NCBI GenBank assembly: GCA_030998225.1
Contig: JAPYXD010000737.1
Span: 2,232,001 to 2,296,000, forward strand
DNA length: 64,000 nucleotides
Reading direction: 5' to 3'
DNA from: Diplolepis rosae
Taxonomy: Eukaryota; Arthropoda; Insecta; Hymenoptera; Diplolepididae
Shown: piece after piece, positions 1 through 12,393 of the stretch
How positions within the stretch are numbered: position 1 is the stretch's first letter
How the letters are laid out: each line of letters opens with the position of its first letter
Notes under the pieces: generated by a model
The model's database searches: none
Seen by the model: only the letters and a program-made list of their open reading frames with translations
What the model was told of the DNA's origin: nothing
Made by a program: the position numbers and the translations under genes

Positions 1-1750
1 CACTTAAGGTGAAGTCCTTCGAGGTGTTAACGTTAGAATGTGGTCCGAAATAAAACAAACTGTGATCCTTTAGCTATAAAACGGCTTCAAAAACGTGAAA
101 ATATACTCCCCTTGTAGTTTGGCACATGGCTAGAGTTATTGATTGGGTTTTACAGTCTATCTGCACTCACAGGCTGTAAATAATGGCAGGGTATTGCAGC
201 CCCATTGCTCGCATCCGCCACAATGGAGTCCTGGAGCGTGCCCGGATTGGCGGAATACATTTCGAAGTAAATACTTTCACCATAGGATGAAAAAAGGCCA
301 ACGTTTGCCGACGTAATAACTGACTCTCTTTATCCTATGGCGGAAGTATTTACTTCGTAATATACGCGTCCGATGATCTTCAACCCCAAACTTCACCTGG
401 ACTATAGCCCGAGGCGTTCAATAATGGTCCCATACGTAAATCTAACGATAATAATTCAAAAACAGCGCGTAATACTTTCAATCTCACAAAAAGAACATAA
501 CTCTTTCGCTAGAATGCGGTAGGAAGTAACGCGTTCTCTCTATATACTAGTGCGTGATAGCGAGTGGTGCCATCTTCAATTCTTCGCACAAGAAGAGGAA
601 GTCCAACGTAAATTTGTGTAGATCCTCTTCTTCTTCTTTTCTTTATGGCTTCTTGTTCCTGTGGAACAAATGGCAGAACAATCACGTGGGGCTAGAAGAG
701 CCCAATATAACAATTCCGAGTCAGAACCGATGGGAAGCGTACATTAGAACGGTCTTTCTCGGATTTATGGCAAACCTGCACGGTGAGTCTCAATCGGCAA
801 TTGATATTAAAATAACATTACTCAATCAATTTTAAATACTCAATCATAATGTAAACGCAATTTTCGCAGTCCCGGAAAACCCTGCGACTTCCGAAGCGTA
901 ATGGGACGTAATGCGGTAACTTGCTGTAAGTTATGAAATGTTATGAAATTGTTCTAAATCGACGATATAACTTTCAGTGACTACAAAAATCTACTCTGGG
1001 GTCTCAATGGGGAGTCACACAAAATTTAAATCTTGTGATTTACATAAATACTGCAACATTACACGGTAAAGCCCTTTAACTCCTCTACATTTTGTGCATC
1101 TCAAAAGCCACTATCAAGGAAGAATTTGTCACTTTCATGTATTAATTAATTATTAATATTAATTGATTAAACGACATAAATAATGCGGATTTTCAAGAAG
1201 ACTTTTTTATTATTTCATCGTCATCGTCACCATGTCAAAAGCTTGAATAGGGGATCTTTTTTGGTCTAAGTAAGATTTTCACTGGTACTCATTACTGTTT
1301 TTCTGAAGGCGAACATATGTACTGTCACAAATTAGCATTAACTCATCATCGCAATTGACATTCTTTTTAGGGATATCAATAGTTTAAAAATCAACTAGAT
1401 CACATCCAGAGATATCGCTTAATCTAAATCGTGAGTGTAAGACATTTTTTTCAAAAGAGTTCGCGAGCCTGACTGTTTCGCATTAATTATTTATCTCAAA
1501 TCGGCTTAAATCCATGTGGGTGCACTCCCGGGATACAAATAATCCGTTTAATAGTCAACTTAATTGTTATGAACAAATTTTCAAGACACGCTTATATGAA
1601 TCGGAAGCTGGTAGGGTGAAAAAGCGGGCCCGCAGCTGTCGTCATCCAACAACCGTTCCACATTAGCAGTGGGTAACAATATAATTCCATAGTAGGGTGT
1701 TTGATGTTGACATGATATTTCTATGAGAAGTCGCCACTAATAACAAATGG
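1..1750. other. Upstream AT-rich sequence without recognisable gene
   Basis: I see no convincing exon or transposon gene here. The only structure that stands out is the hairpin at 258-364. A 93-residue open frame at 554-835 has no recognisable motif and is probably chance. Earlier exons of the E2-variant gene at 4055 would be expected on this side. No segment here encodes the beginning of an E2 fold, so those exons probably lie to the left of the window. Confidence 0.5.
258..364. repeat. Imperfect inverted repeat (hairpin, MITE-like)
   Basis: The segment at 261-286 (TTCGAAGTAAATACTTTC and onward) is nearly the reverse complement of 333-359, with a loop of about 45 bp. The similarity continues weakly for a few bases outward. 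The size suits a small non-autonomous DNA transposon or its core, but no target-site duplication is clear. Confidence 0.5.
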
Positions 1751-1867
1751 CTATTATTATTGACAAGTTCCATCCTTCAAACTTTTTTTGTCAAAATTTG
1801 TGCCAAAGTCATTAGTTTACAAGTTATAGTGTCTGACAGCAACCAACCTCCAAAGAAAAATCATATC

Positions 1868-2846
1868 AGAAACCAAGGCTAAGCTTGATAATTACTATTC
1901 AGACTATGCTCCGTCGTATGGAATGGCTCAGAAGTGGTTTACCGAATTTCAATGTGATCGTACGAGCACAGAAAACATACCAAGCCCAGGTCGTCTAAAT
2001 GAGATCACTACACCAGAAATGACCAATAAAATTCATGATATTGTTTTAAATGACCTGAAAGTGAATGTGCGTAAGATAGCTAAGATCGTATTCATCTCAA
2101 CTGAGCGTTTGGTCAATATTTTGCATACACATTTGTGCATAAGAAAGGTCTGTGCAAGATGAGTGCCACGATTGCTCTCAAACGACCAAAAACGCATTTG
2201 TGTGACCACTTCAGAAAAAAATTTGGCCTATTTTAACAGCAATCCGAAAGAGTTTTTGCGTCAATTTGTGACGATGGAATAAACATGGATCCACCACTAT
2301 ACTCCGGAATCACGTGAAGGATTGAAAAAATTGATTAAACCTGGTAAAAGTGCAGCAAAGAGTCAATCGGCTGGAAAAGTTGTGGCTAGTGTTTTTTGGG
2401 ATGCACATGGAGTAATCTTCATCGACTACCTTGAGAAAGTAAGGATGTTTACTGGAGCATATTATGCTGCATTATTGTATTGATTGGTTGACGAAATCAG
2501 GAAGAAATGGCCACATTTGAAGAAGAAAACAAATTCTTTTTCATTATGACAATGTACCACCTCACACATCAAACATTGCACAGGCAAAAAAGCCTCAGTT
2601 GGGTGTCGAATCGCTTCCGCATCTACTGCATTCCCTAGAATTGGTCCCCAGCGACTATTATCTGTTCCCAAACCTCAAGAGATGACTGTGTGGTAGGCGT
2701 TTTGAGTCGAACGAGGAAGTTCAATGGGAAACAGAAGGGTATTTTGGAGGGTTTGACAAATCGTTTCATTTGGAAGGCATAGAAAAGTTGAAACATCATT
2801 GTACTCGTTGTATCGAGCTAAAAGGAGAGTACACTGAGAAATAGAA
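1868..2846 (+). pseudogene. Mariner transposase pseudogene (copy 1)
   Basis: This is a dead Tc1/mariner transposase read mainly in one frame. The helix-turn-helix half is intact at 1877-2162 (AKLDNYYSDYAPSYGMAQKW, then IPSPGR and KIAKIVFISTERLVNILHTH). The catalytic half follows with stops. At the first catalytic position, where the family has Asp-Glu-Thr-Trp, the sequence reads Glu-stop-Thr-Trp near 2277-2290. The second Asp is visible in HYDN near 2548 and the third in SDYYLF near 2652, with 34 residues between them, so the element is of the DD34D type. A frameshift near 2510-2520 separates the segments. The terminal inverted repeats could not be placed. The element is old and cannot make transposase. 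Confidence 0.85.
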
Positions 2847-2949
2847 CCGATTTTTGCCAAAAAAATAAAGACTGAAGGAAATTGAGTGTAAAGCATGTTA
2901 GATTAATGTATACTGTTCAAATTATACTCATTTTCTTGAATCATCACAA

Positions 2950-4054
2950 GTGTTTCAGACAAATTTGAGGAAATAAAATTTTTTCCAATATTTTTTTATA
3001 ACTGTTTAAATGGGATAAGAAGAATACACCGATTTGTAGAATTTATGGAGAATTTAACAAATTAACAGCTTTTCTCACACTTAGGTATTTTTTTAACAAA
3101 TAGCAGTTTGTCGGCAAAGTTGAACACCTACAATTTGTGTCCTTGACGAAAAATCTTTTGAGTAAGCACGGAAAAAGTTATCATGAGCTGCGCCTGGAAA
3201 TAAAATCCACCTTTCTGTAGAATTAACAACAAGCTACAAAACTTAACAATCTGTCTGATTCTTCGCTATTTTTTTGTAAGAAGAAGACAATTGTCACTAC
3301 ATGTTTTTAATAGAGCACCATTTCCTGAAAAGATAAGCAATTTGTACAAATCTTAACATTTTTCTATTTTCTAAACACTCCAGAAAGTTTGTCATCGAAA
3401 CTATATCTTCTCTGTTGTATTCCTAAGTCGAAAATTTGTCAAAAACCTTTGGAAAAAGGAATTTCAATGATACGACCGGAAGTGATGCGTTATTTCTTGA
3501 AATGAAAAGTGTTAAAAATTTCAATTATCAAGCCATTTTACAAAAGCACATGATATACTGTTGTCTAAAATCTTTTCCTTCATATTTTATCTTCGAAAAA
3601 TACTATAAAACTTTTGAGTGATGTTAGGGATCTTAAAGTTCGCTTTAAAGCATTGGTTTATTTCATACATTTGTTCCATTCATTATTTTTCTATGTATTG
3701 CTATGATTTGCTCGTTTTTTACTCCCATCTTCACATTTGAAAGTTGGGCACTAGATTGTGTTAATGCACATGCGTTGTAGAAGATTTTCACACTTGTTTA
3801 TTTTTAAAAATTTTGAACAGTACCAGTGTTACGCTTTTAATTATTCAATAAATATTGCATAAAATACAATTTCAAAGTCTTATTATCGTTGCGAAAAATA
3901 CAAGTTTCGCAGACTTGGCAAGTGGCACTTCAGCATAAAATTTTTTTATTTGGTTTCGATCAAGGAATATAACGTCACAATGTTCAATATTAATTATGAC
4001 TTTTATGTTCTGCACAACCAGTTTACATATGCATACAAAACATTTTTATTTCAG
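2950..4054. other. Non-coding sequence before the E2-variant exon
   Basis: AT-rich sequence without a recognisable gene. It ends in a pyrimidine-rich tract and CAG (4041-4054, TTTTTATTTCAG) that forms the acceptor site of the exon starting at 4055, so at least its right part is intron. Confidence 0.6.
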
Positions 4055-4226
4055 TTATCCAATGAGACCTCCAGTTGTAAGATTTCTTACGAGAATATTA
4101 CATCCCAATGTTTCGAGGCACGGTGATGTTGGAATTGATTCTATTCACCATAACTGGTCTTTAGCACTAACAATATCTAAGGTGCTCATAAGCGTACAGA
4201 GTTTACTCACCGACCCATATTGTCAA
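4055..4226 (+). CDS. Ubiquitin E2-variant (Morgue-like) protein, internal exon
   Basis: This exon encodes the middle of a ubiquitin-conjugating (UBCc) fold: YPMRPP, then TRILHPNV with the conserved HPN, then NWSLALTISKVLISVQSLL, the usual helix after the active site. Where active E2 enzymes have the catalytic Cys (I-C-L-D), this protein has Gly (V-G-I-D-S). It therefore cannot carry a ubiquitin thioester in the normal way. A Gly in place of the E2 Cys is the known hallmark of Drosophila Morgue, an F-box/E2-variant protein that promotes apoptosis and acts in ubiquitin-dependent turnover. The exon begins with the third base of a codon after TTTATTTCAG and ends exactly on a codon (CAA) before GTGAGT. 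It joins in phase with the exon at 33900. The assignment to Morgue rests on the Cys-to-Gly change and on remembered similarity. The F-box and earlier exons are not in view. Confidence 0.75.
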
Positions 4227-4229
4227 GTG

Positions 4230-5760
4230 AGTATCTATTTATTATTTTCTATCTAGTTTATTTATACGTTTGTGTCCCAACTACTTAACGTGAATACTCT
4301 AGGTACACAAAGCTAAGAGTACTTGTCGATGTAAAACTCTTCAACTGTATAGCTCCGTTGTCAAATTTCACATATTGTTACGTCGACCGTGGATATTGTG
4401 AGCAACTCAAACTGAACTTCCGAAAATGGCCAACTGAGTAATTGCATCTTACACGTTCTTATCAGGGACACAGTTTCGCAACTTTGAACCGTGACAAGAG
4501 CTTACATCTGTTCTTTCTCTTCAAATAGTTTAAATTTCCCTACAAAGAGTCGCTTGACGTTGAGATTTTTTTAGTTATGTCTGCCGGACGGAATTAGAAC
4601 TTTCATCAAATCAGTACACTTAATCATGTCCGAAATGTCTCATTCATTAATATTGAATTGCGCGTTTTGAGTCGCAGACGGGCAAGTCTCGAATATACCT
4701 AAAGGAATAGTTATTGGAAGGTCTTGATTTGGCCAACATCCTCAGATCAATCAACTGCGTTGTTGTTTCAAAAATTGGTACTTTTTTAGAATGAAATTGC
4801 GGTAAGGAATTTTCATGAGTTTAGAATACTTTCTAGATAACGTGATTTTGAAAGCAGGTTTCTACTAATTGAGAAATTCTAAATATGGATCGAATTTTTT
4901 AATGCTTTGTGGTTTGAGGTCACTGACACCTATTACCGAATGGAGTTCTTGCTTTCGTTATCACCTAACTGAATGATCGTTTTCTCTCTAAATTTTATGT
5001 TTGTGAGACTTCACTGATTGTGATTGAAATCATTACAGTGAAACATTATTGATGTTATAAATACTTTTTTGACTTGAAAAAGTCCAAAGAGATTTATTTG
5101 TAATCAAAACTACCCCCTTAGTTACATTCCTGAATCGAAAAATACTCAAAATCGTGGGAAACAATCACTCAAACAATAAGAGCGGAAGATACGCGTTATT
5201 TCGTTCAAAAATTAGTCTTTCGAATTTTTAAATCATTGTTTACTTTTTAAAATATCAACAGTAGTTTTTAAAAAAAGTTTACACTCCAAGTTGGCTTCTC
5301 CGTTTCGAAAATTACTAAAATCTCATGGGTTATAGTTATTTACATCAAGAGGACGGGAGTTACTTGAAGGGTTAAATCATAAAAGAATAAAAATGTGTAA
5401 TTACGGGTAGTAATTTATTTTATTTTTTCATTCTGAGTGAACTTTTTGGACTTTTTTTATTTGTAATCTTGAACAATTTTACGAGTAAGTTACATTTTCT
5501 TCGATTTTTTAAACACCACCTGTTGCTGCTTTACCGTGTTTTGTTTCTTTCTGAGCAGTAAACAACGGCAAGTTCTCAGCTATCTGAATTGAGCTCAAAC
5601 ATTCAAGAGGCTTTGGTTCCTCGCCTTTTAAAAGCGCTTTTTGATTGGTCACATCTAATTGATTATAGCTAAGTTATCATCGCTCCTACAACATTTTGAA
5701 CTTAATATCATTCTACTATTTCATAAAGAACAACGCGGTATAGTTCTTATCTTTTTTTTT
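4230..5760. other. Intron sequence without recognisable feature
   Basis: AT-rich, with many short homopolymers. No coding potential or repeat structure was seen apart from scattered A/T runs. Confidence 0.5.
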
Positions 5761-5828
5761 TTTTTTGGTGAGGAGGAAAAATGGCGAAATCTTTTATAGA
5801 CGTTGTACAGGACTCTCCTAGGACGGGT

Positions 5829-6510
5829 CTAGGCACACCTGTTAAAATAAAAAAAAACCCTCTCGCGAACCAATACACCGCCCGTGGAACCGCCTTTCGG
5901 CTTTAAACTTCGCGGGCAGTTTGTTCCAGCTTTAAGTCGCGTACGACTCTTCCGTCGTCCGTTAGGCAGGCCGGCTAGCCGCGCCAACCAGGGGAGGAAT
6001 AAGAAGATTCCTCCCCCGGTCGACGCAAACAGCCAAGTCCGCCCAAGACGCAGGGCCGCGGGTGTAGGCCCCGATGCGATTTCTACTGGCCCCCATTGTT
6101 GCCGCGCTCTGCACGCCCATCGAGCTCCCTCGTCTTCATCACCAGGGTGACGAATGACTCGATAAGCATCCATATCTGTTCAGACTGGAGCATGAGAGAG
6201 ACCATCGTGTCAGGAGTGAGTTGTGCGCCCACTGCCCGACCGACAGCCTCCCTTTCCGCGCCCCACCTGGCACAGACAAAGAGTGTGTGCTCTGCATTTT
6301 CCACAAGGGAACCACAGTAGCGACACGACTCATCGTCTCTTTTCTTGAAGCGCTTCAGGTACGCATTAAAGCAATCATGGCCCGAAAGCGCATGCGCCAG
6401 GTAAAAGCCGACTTGACCGTGCTTTCTATCCAGCCAGGTGGCGAGCTCCGGGATCAGACAGTGTGTCCATCTCCCGGTTTGGTCACCATGCCATCTCGAT
6501 AGTTCTTATC
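5829..6510 (-). pseudogene. 3' end of an R1-clade-like non-LTR retrotransposon (5'-truncated)
   Basis: Read on the minus strand, 6510-6350 encodes a segment of the type W-x-x-x-L-I-P-E-L-A-T-W-L-D-R-K-H-G-Q-V. It is followed by FYLAHALSGHDCF and then the Cys/His motif C-x2-C-x7-EHTL-x3-C-x-RW near 6330-6270. This is the C-terminal region of ORF2 in R1-like elements, where the zinc-knuckle-like CCHC follows the RT. The reading frame continues without stops, in two frames, to about 5829. The reverse transcriptase and endonuclease are missing, as expected for a 5'-truncated insertion. Its GC content is clearly higher than the surrounding intron. A relative lies at 50320-50721. Confidence 0.75.
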
Positions 6511-8299
6511 CTTGAATTACGATAAACCCTGTACATAAACCCCGTATATCCAAAATCCTGAATCCAGCAGCAACTGTCTGTACTTTACTTCAAAAAGACA
6601 ATATGAACCCAGTGATAGTGAATAATGTCGATGAAGATTGATTTGATAGCGATAATGTGAAGAGTAGACGCAGAAAAATGTGTAGCTGTGGTACAAAGAA
6701 ACGTATTGCAGTTCTATCTATATTATTACATATTCTGACATGGTAATTTCTTTTTTCAATTTGCACAATTTTCTATGCCCCTTCCCTTTCACGAAATTCA
6801 TTCTCTATTTTTTTTTCTGAAACTGCCCTATTTGCCCTAGCAACATATATTTGAAAAATGAAAATCGGTTCAGTCATTTTTGAGAAAAATTTTATTTTTA
6901 TTTTTTTCTTTCTACCCTCATAAATTCCGTAAAAAATATTTATTAGACCTAATCTGTTAGGAGCTTTAATCTCTCCTAAAGCCAACTCATGATAAAAACC
7001 CTAACAAGATCTAAGTGGGGACATCCCATCCATGATTACCCGTCTTTGGCCTTTAAAGATCCTAATATATTTGATGTTACGAGCGCTCTAAACTGTCAAA
7101 GCCAACAAAAGTTGTCGTCACCAGTAAGTTTTAGTTGAAATTGACAGATGTAAAACGTCACTGTCGTAAGGTTGGTTATCTGTCTACAACATAACCTTGA
7201 AATATTAGTGGATTTTTATCAGTATAATATATTCTTTTTTGTGCAAAAAATGTCGAGTTTCCAATAATTAGAAATTACGGTTGGTAAATTGAGTAAAAAA
7301 GGGAGCCTAAGAAGCAAACCCATCTCCTTTTTCATCACCTTCGTTGCCCTGAGAGTGATAGAGTTATAACTACGGCACTGCTAAAGTAACTTTATATCGT
7401 TTCATATTTTTATTAAGTTTGATTCTCTTGTCAATTATTGCTGTGAGTAGTAATCTTGGGTTCATGCTAGATAAATAAGTTTTTTTTCTCTAATATTATG
7501 ATAATAATAATTTTTTTCTCTGTAAAGGTCGTTAACTAGACAGTTCCATAACGCTTAGTTCCTGTGAAGTTACATGATAAAAACAGCGTTATAGCAATAT
7601 GTTGCTAGGATGCTTTCTTTTTTTGACCGCAGTTCCATGATTGAGTAAGACTGCAAGCAAACTTGCTGTTGTGATGAACACTGGAAGCGATGACATCTAC
7701 CTCTCAAGAGGATGTGTAGAATGATTCGCATTTCGGTTCACCACAATAACGAAACCAGCGAAAGCGCGCTGACCTGCAAGGGACGGCATTCTCAGTGATT
7801 TGCCTGCAGTTATTGAACTTAATAAATGGTTTTCTTGAAAAATTCAGCACAAAACACGTCAAACTATACTTCTTGCCTATTTTTAATTCAAAAAAATAAC
7901 GTCATTCGAAAAAATAGTATATTGTGTAGCGAGTGGGGATTGACCAATGGCGCCCTTGCCACTTACGATATTTTCTGTCTAAGTGCACGTTAAACAAGAC
8001 GATAAACAAGTATCTCAAAGGTGGAATTACGCATAACTGAAAATTATTACCTGTTTTTAGCTCTCAAAATGTCATGTTTTACCACGACAGATAAAACTTG
8101 AAGTGAGCTACGAATCGAATTTTAAAAAAAATTGAAAGTGGCGCACATGCCCGATAATGGCAACGGATGCAAGCTTCTTAAGTTGTGTAATTACACTAAA
8201 AGCAACATTTCCTCCGTTGCTTTAACATAAAATAGAGTTACAAAGTTGCTCAGAGTTTGATGCTAACCTGAACGGAAACTAAAATAAATTGTTCACCCC
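6511..8299. other. Intron sequence without recognisable feature
   Basis: AT-rich sequence. No reading frame longer than expected by chance resembles a known family, and no inverted or tandem repeat of note was found. Confidence 0.4.
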
Positions 8300-10047
8300 C
8301 AAATTACAAACCAGAGGGAGATCGTCGTTTCATTGACTTTGGACACATTTTGTCACCAGAAGAAGAAGTAATCGGATGGAACAAGAATGAACCAAGAGAC
8401 TACGGAGGATTTCATCATCAGTTTATTACACAGACAAAATCGGAAAATAAACGTGAACCACTCGAAGACCAAAACACTAACATAAAACGTACCCGTCACT
8501 GAAATAAAAAGAAAATTAGGAAGAACAAAAGGGAGACGATCCAAGACTGTTTTAGAAAATAAGAACCCTCAAATCCATACCGGAACAGAATTACGAAACC
8601 TTACTCTACAGAAAAGGAATCTACCTCCAGTTCTGTAAGAAGACGAAACAACTGAAGATGAAGAATATACCTTGTTGTCTGAAATAGAACGATGACAGAA
8701 TTGTACAATCAAGAAGAGAAAGGTGCGTCTTCTAGCTCAAGTATTCAGCCAATAACCAGGCATATATTTCAATGAAACTTTAGCTCTAGCCACTTGATTC
8801 AGCACAATTCGATTAATTACATTACTTGCAGCTCAAAATATGGATTTAGAGGAGGAGTTAATCATGGAGGCTTCTGAATTCTTCAAAGAATTCCTACAAA
8901 ATGTCATCGATTTCGAAAGAAATAGCGGAATTAGAAATAGAGCCAAGAAGGCGCTACAACGATTTTCAAAAGAGTAATAAAGTGTGTACCTTCTCAAGAA
9001 GTCCATCTATAGACTTGCAAAGCAGGCAGAAATTGTTACACTAAGGTGAACAAAGCTCTCAGACGACTCGGTGTCACTCTATCAAAGTCGGATCCATGCG
9101 TTTTTCCATCTTAGGCAGGGGAAGACATAATTATGATCACTGTATACATAGATGAAATCCTCATCGCATCCCTAGATGAAAAGGCAATCAATGTATTGGA
9201 GAAGGAACTGTCTGCTGATTATGAAGTCAAGGATCTGGGTCAAGCAAGATACTGTTTAAGAGTGGAGTTTAAAAAATCTGATTGTGAAGTTTCACTGGGC
9301 CAGCATGGATACATACAAGAGCTATTCCAGAGGTTCGATAAAAGCAATTGTAAACCTGTTGTCATCATAGTCAATCCTAAGACAAAAAATAAAAATCCCA
9401 GCGAAGAAGAACTCACGCTCCCATACCGCAAGCTTGTCGGAGTCCTGACTGATCTGTCAGCGACGACTAGCCCAGACATCGCTTACTCAATCAACAGATT
9501 AGAGCAGTTTAAAAACTGCTACGGAACAGAGCACTGGAAGGCAGCGAAACACGTGTTGCATTACCTCATAGGAACTGTTGACATAGAAGTCGTCTATAAA
9601 AAGAAACCAGAACCAATCAAAGGATTTGCAGATTTAGACTGGGAAGGCTGCATCGAGGATGGCAAGTCTCAATCAGGATACATGTTCTTACTCAGTGGAG
9701 AACCTATTTCATGGGACTCAAAAAAGCAAGGGATAGTAGCATTATCTACGACGGAAGTCGAATACATAGCCATGGCCGACTCTGTCGAGGAGGCCATACA
9801 TCTCCAACGACTAATTCAGGAACTCGGCTATGGCAGTTACGGCGAATTCTCTATCTATTGTGACAACAGGTATTATCTTGCTTTCGCGGAAAATCAAACA
9901 TTTCACGCGAGATCCAAACATACAGAAATTCGATATCATTTTATTAGTGATGTGTTAAGTAAGAACCTATTTTCAGTAAAACACATTTCGAGTGAAGATC
10001 AAATGGCTGATTATCTCACAAAAGGCTTTTCTCGAAATAAGCATTAG
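8300..10047 (+). pseudogene. Ty1/copia pol pseudogene (RT and RNase H)
   Basis: The best-preserved part is an open frame at 9133-10047, the C-terminal part of a copia polyprotein. It covers the RT palm (VYIDEILIAS), the connection (KDLGQARYCL, SPDIAYSIN) and RNase H. The RNase H acidic residues appear in GFADLDWEG, LSTTEVEYIA and IYCDN, and the protein ends with the usual MADYLTKG. The RT catalytic YxDD reads YIDE, so the second Asp is Glu. Upstream, 8990-9125 encodes the remains of KSIYGLKQ-type sequence (KKSIYRLAKQ) and SKSDPCVFFHL in shifted frames. Pieces around 8320-8400 may be older pol sequence with stops and frameshifts. Gag, protease and most of the integrase are not recognisable. 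It is inserted in the sense orientation of the host gene. Confidence 0.85.
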
Positions 10048-10051
10048 TGAT

Positions 10052-10292
10052 GTGTAACTTTGGCTGTACTACTTAGATTAAACATGTGATCTTTTTATCT
10101 TTCTTTATTTTATATCACCAACCTTTTTCTCTCTAAAGATGTTTTTTCTAACCTATATAGTCAGTACAAGCTCATCTACTGCCGTGATGTGCCACTTCCG
10201 GTGTATAAAATCTTCATCTGGATTATAATAAAGATAATCACAGTTTAAGTGATTGTTTTTACTGACTTTTCACTTTCCCAGCTATTCTAACA
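10052..10292 (+). repeat. Candidate 3' LTR of the copia element
   Basis: It starts with TGTGTAAC a few bases after the pol stop and ends with TTCTAACA, giving TG...CA termini. It contains a TATA-like GTATAAAA (10202) and a poly(A)-signal-like AATAAAG (10228) in the right order. No matching 5' LTR was found upstream, so the boundaries are provisional. Confidence 0.4.
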
Positions 10293-11026
10293 TTTTCAGG
10301 ATTGCATGATTTTAAAAGTAAGAGTTTTCCTGACCATGGAATTTCGAACTTGTGTCTGTATGCTTGGTGCCTTAAGGTCATTGATACTTATTGCCAAATG
10401 GATTTTTGTCGTCGTTACGACTTATTTTCTTGGGGAATTTTCAGATTAAGAAATTCCTTTCGAAGTTGGCGCGCCCGTAACATTGACATTTCATTTCTTT
10501 TGTATCTATGTGAAAACATTTTCCTTGCTCCTCACTATTATCCTTTCTTGGATCGTATCACGTATATGTATGGTGACCTAGTTTTGTGGACATACGATTT
10601 TTTTGGGGTCTGTGTTATCAATACGGTCATGTTTGACAGAAAATATCAATATTTCTATATATTTCAATACAAACATAACAATATTTTTGTGTCAGAACAG
10701 TTTTTTCACTCGTACCCTGAATTCTTTCGAGATCTAATTTTTTTTTTCAGATTTTAACCATATTTCGAACGTAAAATCATAAGAAAACGAGTCTGATGGA
10801 TTGTTTTTAGTCTGAGAAGCTGTTCTTTCAACATCTTCATCAAGCTTCTTCGTTTTATATTGAGTGACCCGGCATTTCGTACACAAAATGTGTACAAATT
10901 CGTACACAAATCGTTTTTGAGGTTTGAAGCAAACGTACTTGCGCCAACGTTTTTCTAAGTTCGTAGTTCCTTAACTCTTTCAGGAGCACATTTTTCTGGT
11001 GCATCTACTCCAGATATGATAGTGAC
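10293..11026. other. Intron sequence, no supported gene
   Basis: A 151-residue open frame lies at 10302-10757, but it has no motif and a composition (many Phe, Tyr, Ile) typical of a chance frame in AT-rich DNA. Nothing else stands out. Confidence 0.4.
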
Positions 11027-11278
11027 TATAAGGGTTTTCGGGGTTGCTGATCACGAATCTGAAGTCATATTTTCAAAATTCAAAATGGCGGATCCAATAT
11101 GGCGGTCAAAATTTTCAAAAAAAGGCAATTTAATGCTAAATTTCGGTTATAAGGGTTTTTGGGATCGCTGATTACGAATCTGAAGTCAGATTTTCAAAAT
11201 TCAAAATGGCGGATCCAATATGGCGGTCAAAATTTTCAAAAAAGGACAAATTGATGCTACATTTTGGTTATAAGGGTT
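11027..11278. repeat. 121-bp tandem repeat, two copies
   Basis: The marker TATAAGGG recurs at 11027, 11148 and 11269, exactly 121 bp apart. Each unit contains CAAAATGGCGGATCCAATA followed by TGGCGGTCAAAATTTTC. The two units differ at only a few positions. The repeated CAAAATGGCGG core recurs within each unit in related form (ATGGCGGATCC, TATGGCGGTC). It is probably a fragment of a dispersed satellite-like repeat. Confidence 0.8.
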
Positions 11279-12179
11279 TTTTCAATTGCCTGCGATCTGG
11301 TGATCCCGGAAGAAAGGAATGTGATTTAGAAATTTGTTCATAAAAAAATTAATAATGAAAATACGCAATGATAATGGTACTGTTTCAATGACTTATGTTA
11401 GGTCTGTCGTTTGCGAGCGTATCACTTTATTTCGCCGCAATAACACTTTTTACTAAGATTCACCTAGCAGTCACGGTAAAAAATGATAAAGAAATTTTTC
11501 TATGGAAAATACTGAAAACTAAATGGTGAAGAAAATAATTGTATAATTTTTATCCGCTGTTGTGGGACCAGAGTAATGGTGTGTGTAACATGCACATTGA
11601 CCATTCAGTGTAAAGAAAGTTACTAGGACCTCAATGATGACATAAGATCTCAGAGTTACAAAGTTGAATAAATATATTTTTTTCTGAAAAAAACGTGTTT
11701 TTTCTTGTTACTTTTTTATAACAAACAAATATATAAATAAAATAATGCAATTTTTCACCAGATTATAATAACTCAGACTTCTAAGAGTCTAATAAGTATA
11801 TATTTGCATAGATAAAGTGCCAAAATCTATCGGAAATATAAATAAAACTAAGACAAAAAAGGTGGTACATAATCGTCCCACCGCCCCTGAGAGGGTTAAC
11901 GGAAGTGGGTGATGATGATGATGATGCAATGCCTTTTTCTGGCCATTTCTAAACTTTTTGCGACATCTGTCTTCAATATATTCAAATGCTTTGGAGAGAA
12001 CAGCAAAACCGCCAGTTCCACGTCACTAAGATGATTGATTGCCCGTTTTTCCCGGTACGATCACACACACTGTAGAAAGTTCTGATGCAAGTATGATGAT
12101 CAATGGCAGTGAAGTTGTTATTGATGAAAAACATTAAATTACGCAAGCTGAACTGAGTGATTTGGTCCAAAACTTGTAA
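11279..12179. other. Intron sequence with a short (GAT)n stretch
   Basis: AT-rich sequence. A short run of GAT triplets lies at about 11911-11926. No gene was recognised. Confidence 0.4.
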
Positions 12180-12393
12180 TTAGCCAAACAGAAAGCAGAA
12201 TTGCTGGCATTGCGCTTGCAGCAATGGGAATCTCTTAACAGAGAAGCGAAAGTAGCCATCTACAGAAATAGGAATAACGCGTTTTTGCCATTTTTCACGA
12301 AAACAAATAAGATGTGTTATTGCAATAATGTCGCGGGTTTATTTAAATCGATGAAACAACCCTACGATAAAGATGAGTGGCGTATCTTTAGAC
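12180..12393 (+). pseudogene. Left half of a degenerate multicopy-family gene
   Basis: The frame from 12204 reads ALRLQQWESLNREAKVAIYR followed by FLPFFTKTNKMCYCNNVAGL and ends at YDKDEWRIF just before the foldback element. I recognise this as the N-terminal part of an uncharacterised protein family present in many copies in insect genomes, in which D-E-W-R-x-F is followed by a Ser-rich segment, then S-L-K-A-x-L-L-H-N-G-N. That continuation is found at 31366 onward, beyond the insertion. I do not know its biochemical function. The multicopy distribution suggests a transposon or a domesticated relative. Confidence 0.7.

Noticed and set aside
554..835. 93-residue open frame, with a GTGAGT near 785, as a possible upstream exon of the E2-variant gene
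   Set aside because: No F-box, zinc finger or E2 motif is visible and the phase cannot be tied to the exon at 4055. Kept as non-coding.
5884..6502. Plus-strand open frames opposite the R1-like fragment
   Set aside because: The minus strand carries the recognisable Cys/His motif and W/R/H pattern. The plus-strand frames are shadows in GC-rich sequence.
10302..10757. 151-residue open frame after the copia element
   Set aside because: Composition is that of AT-rich chance sequence (Phe, Tyr, Ile), with no motif. The start overlaps the area just after the LTR.
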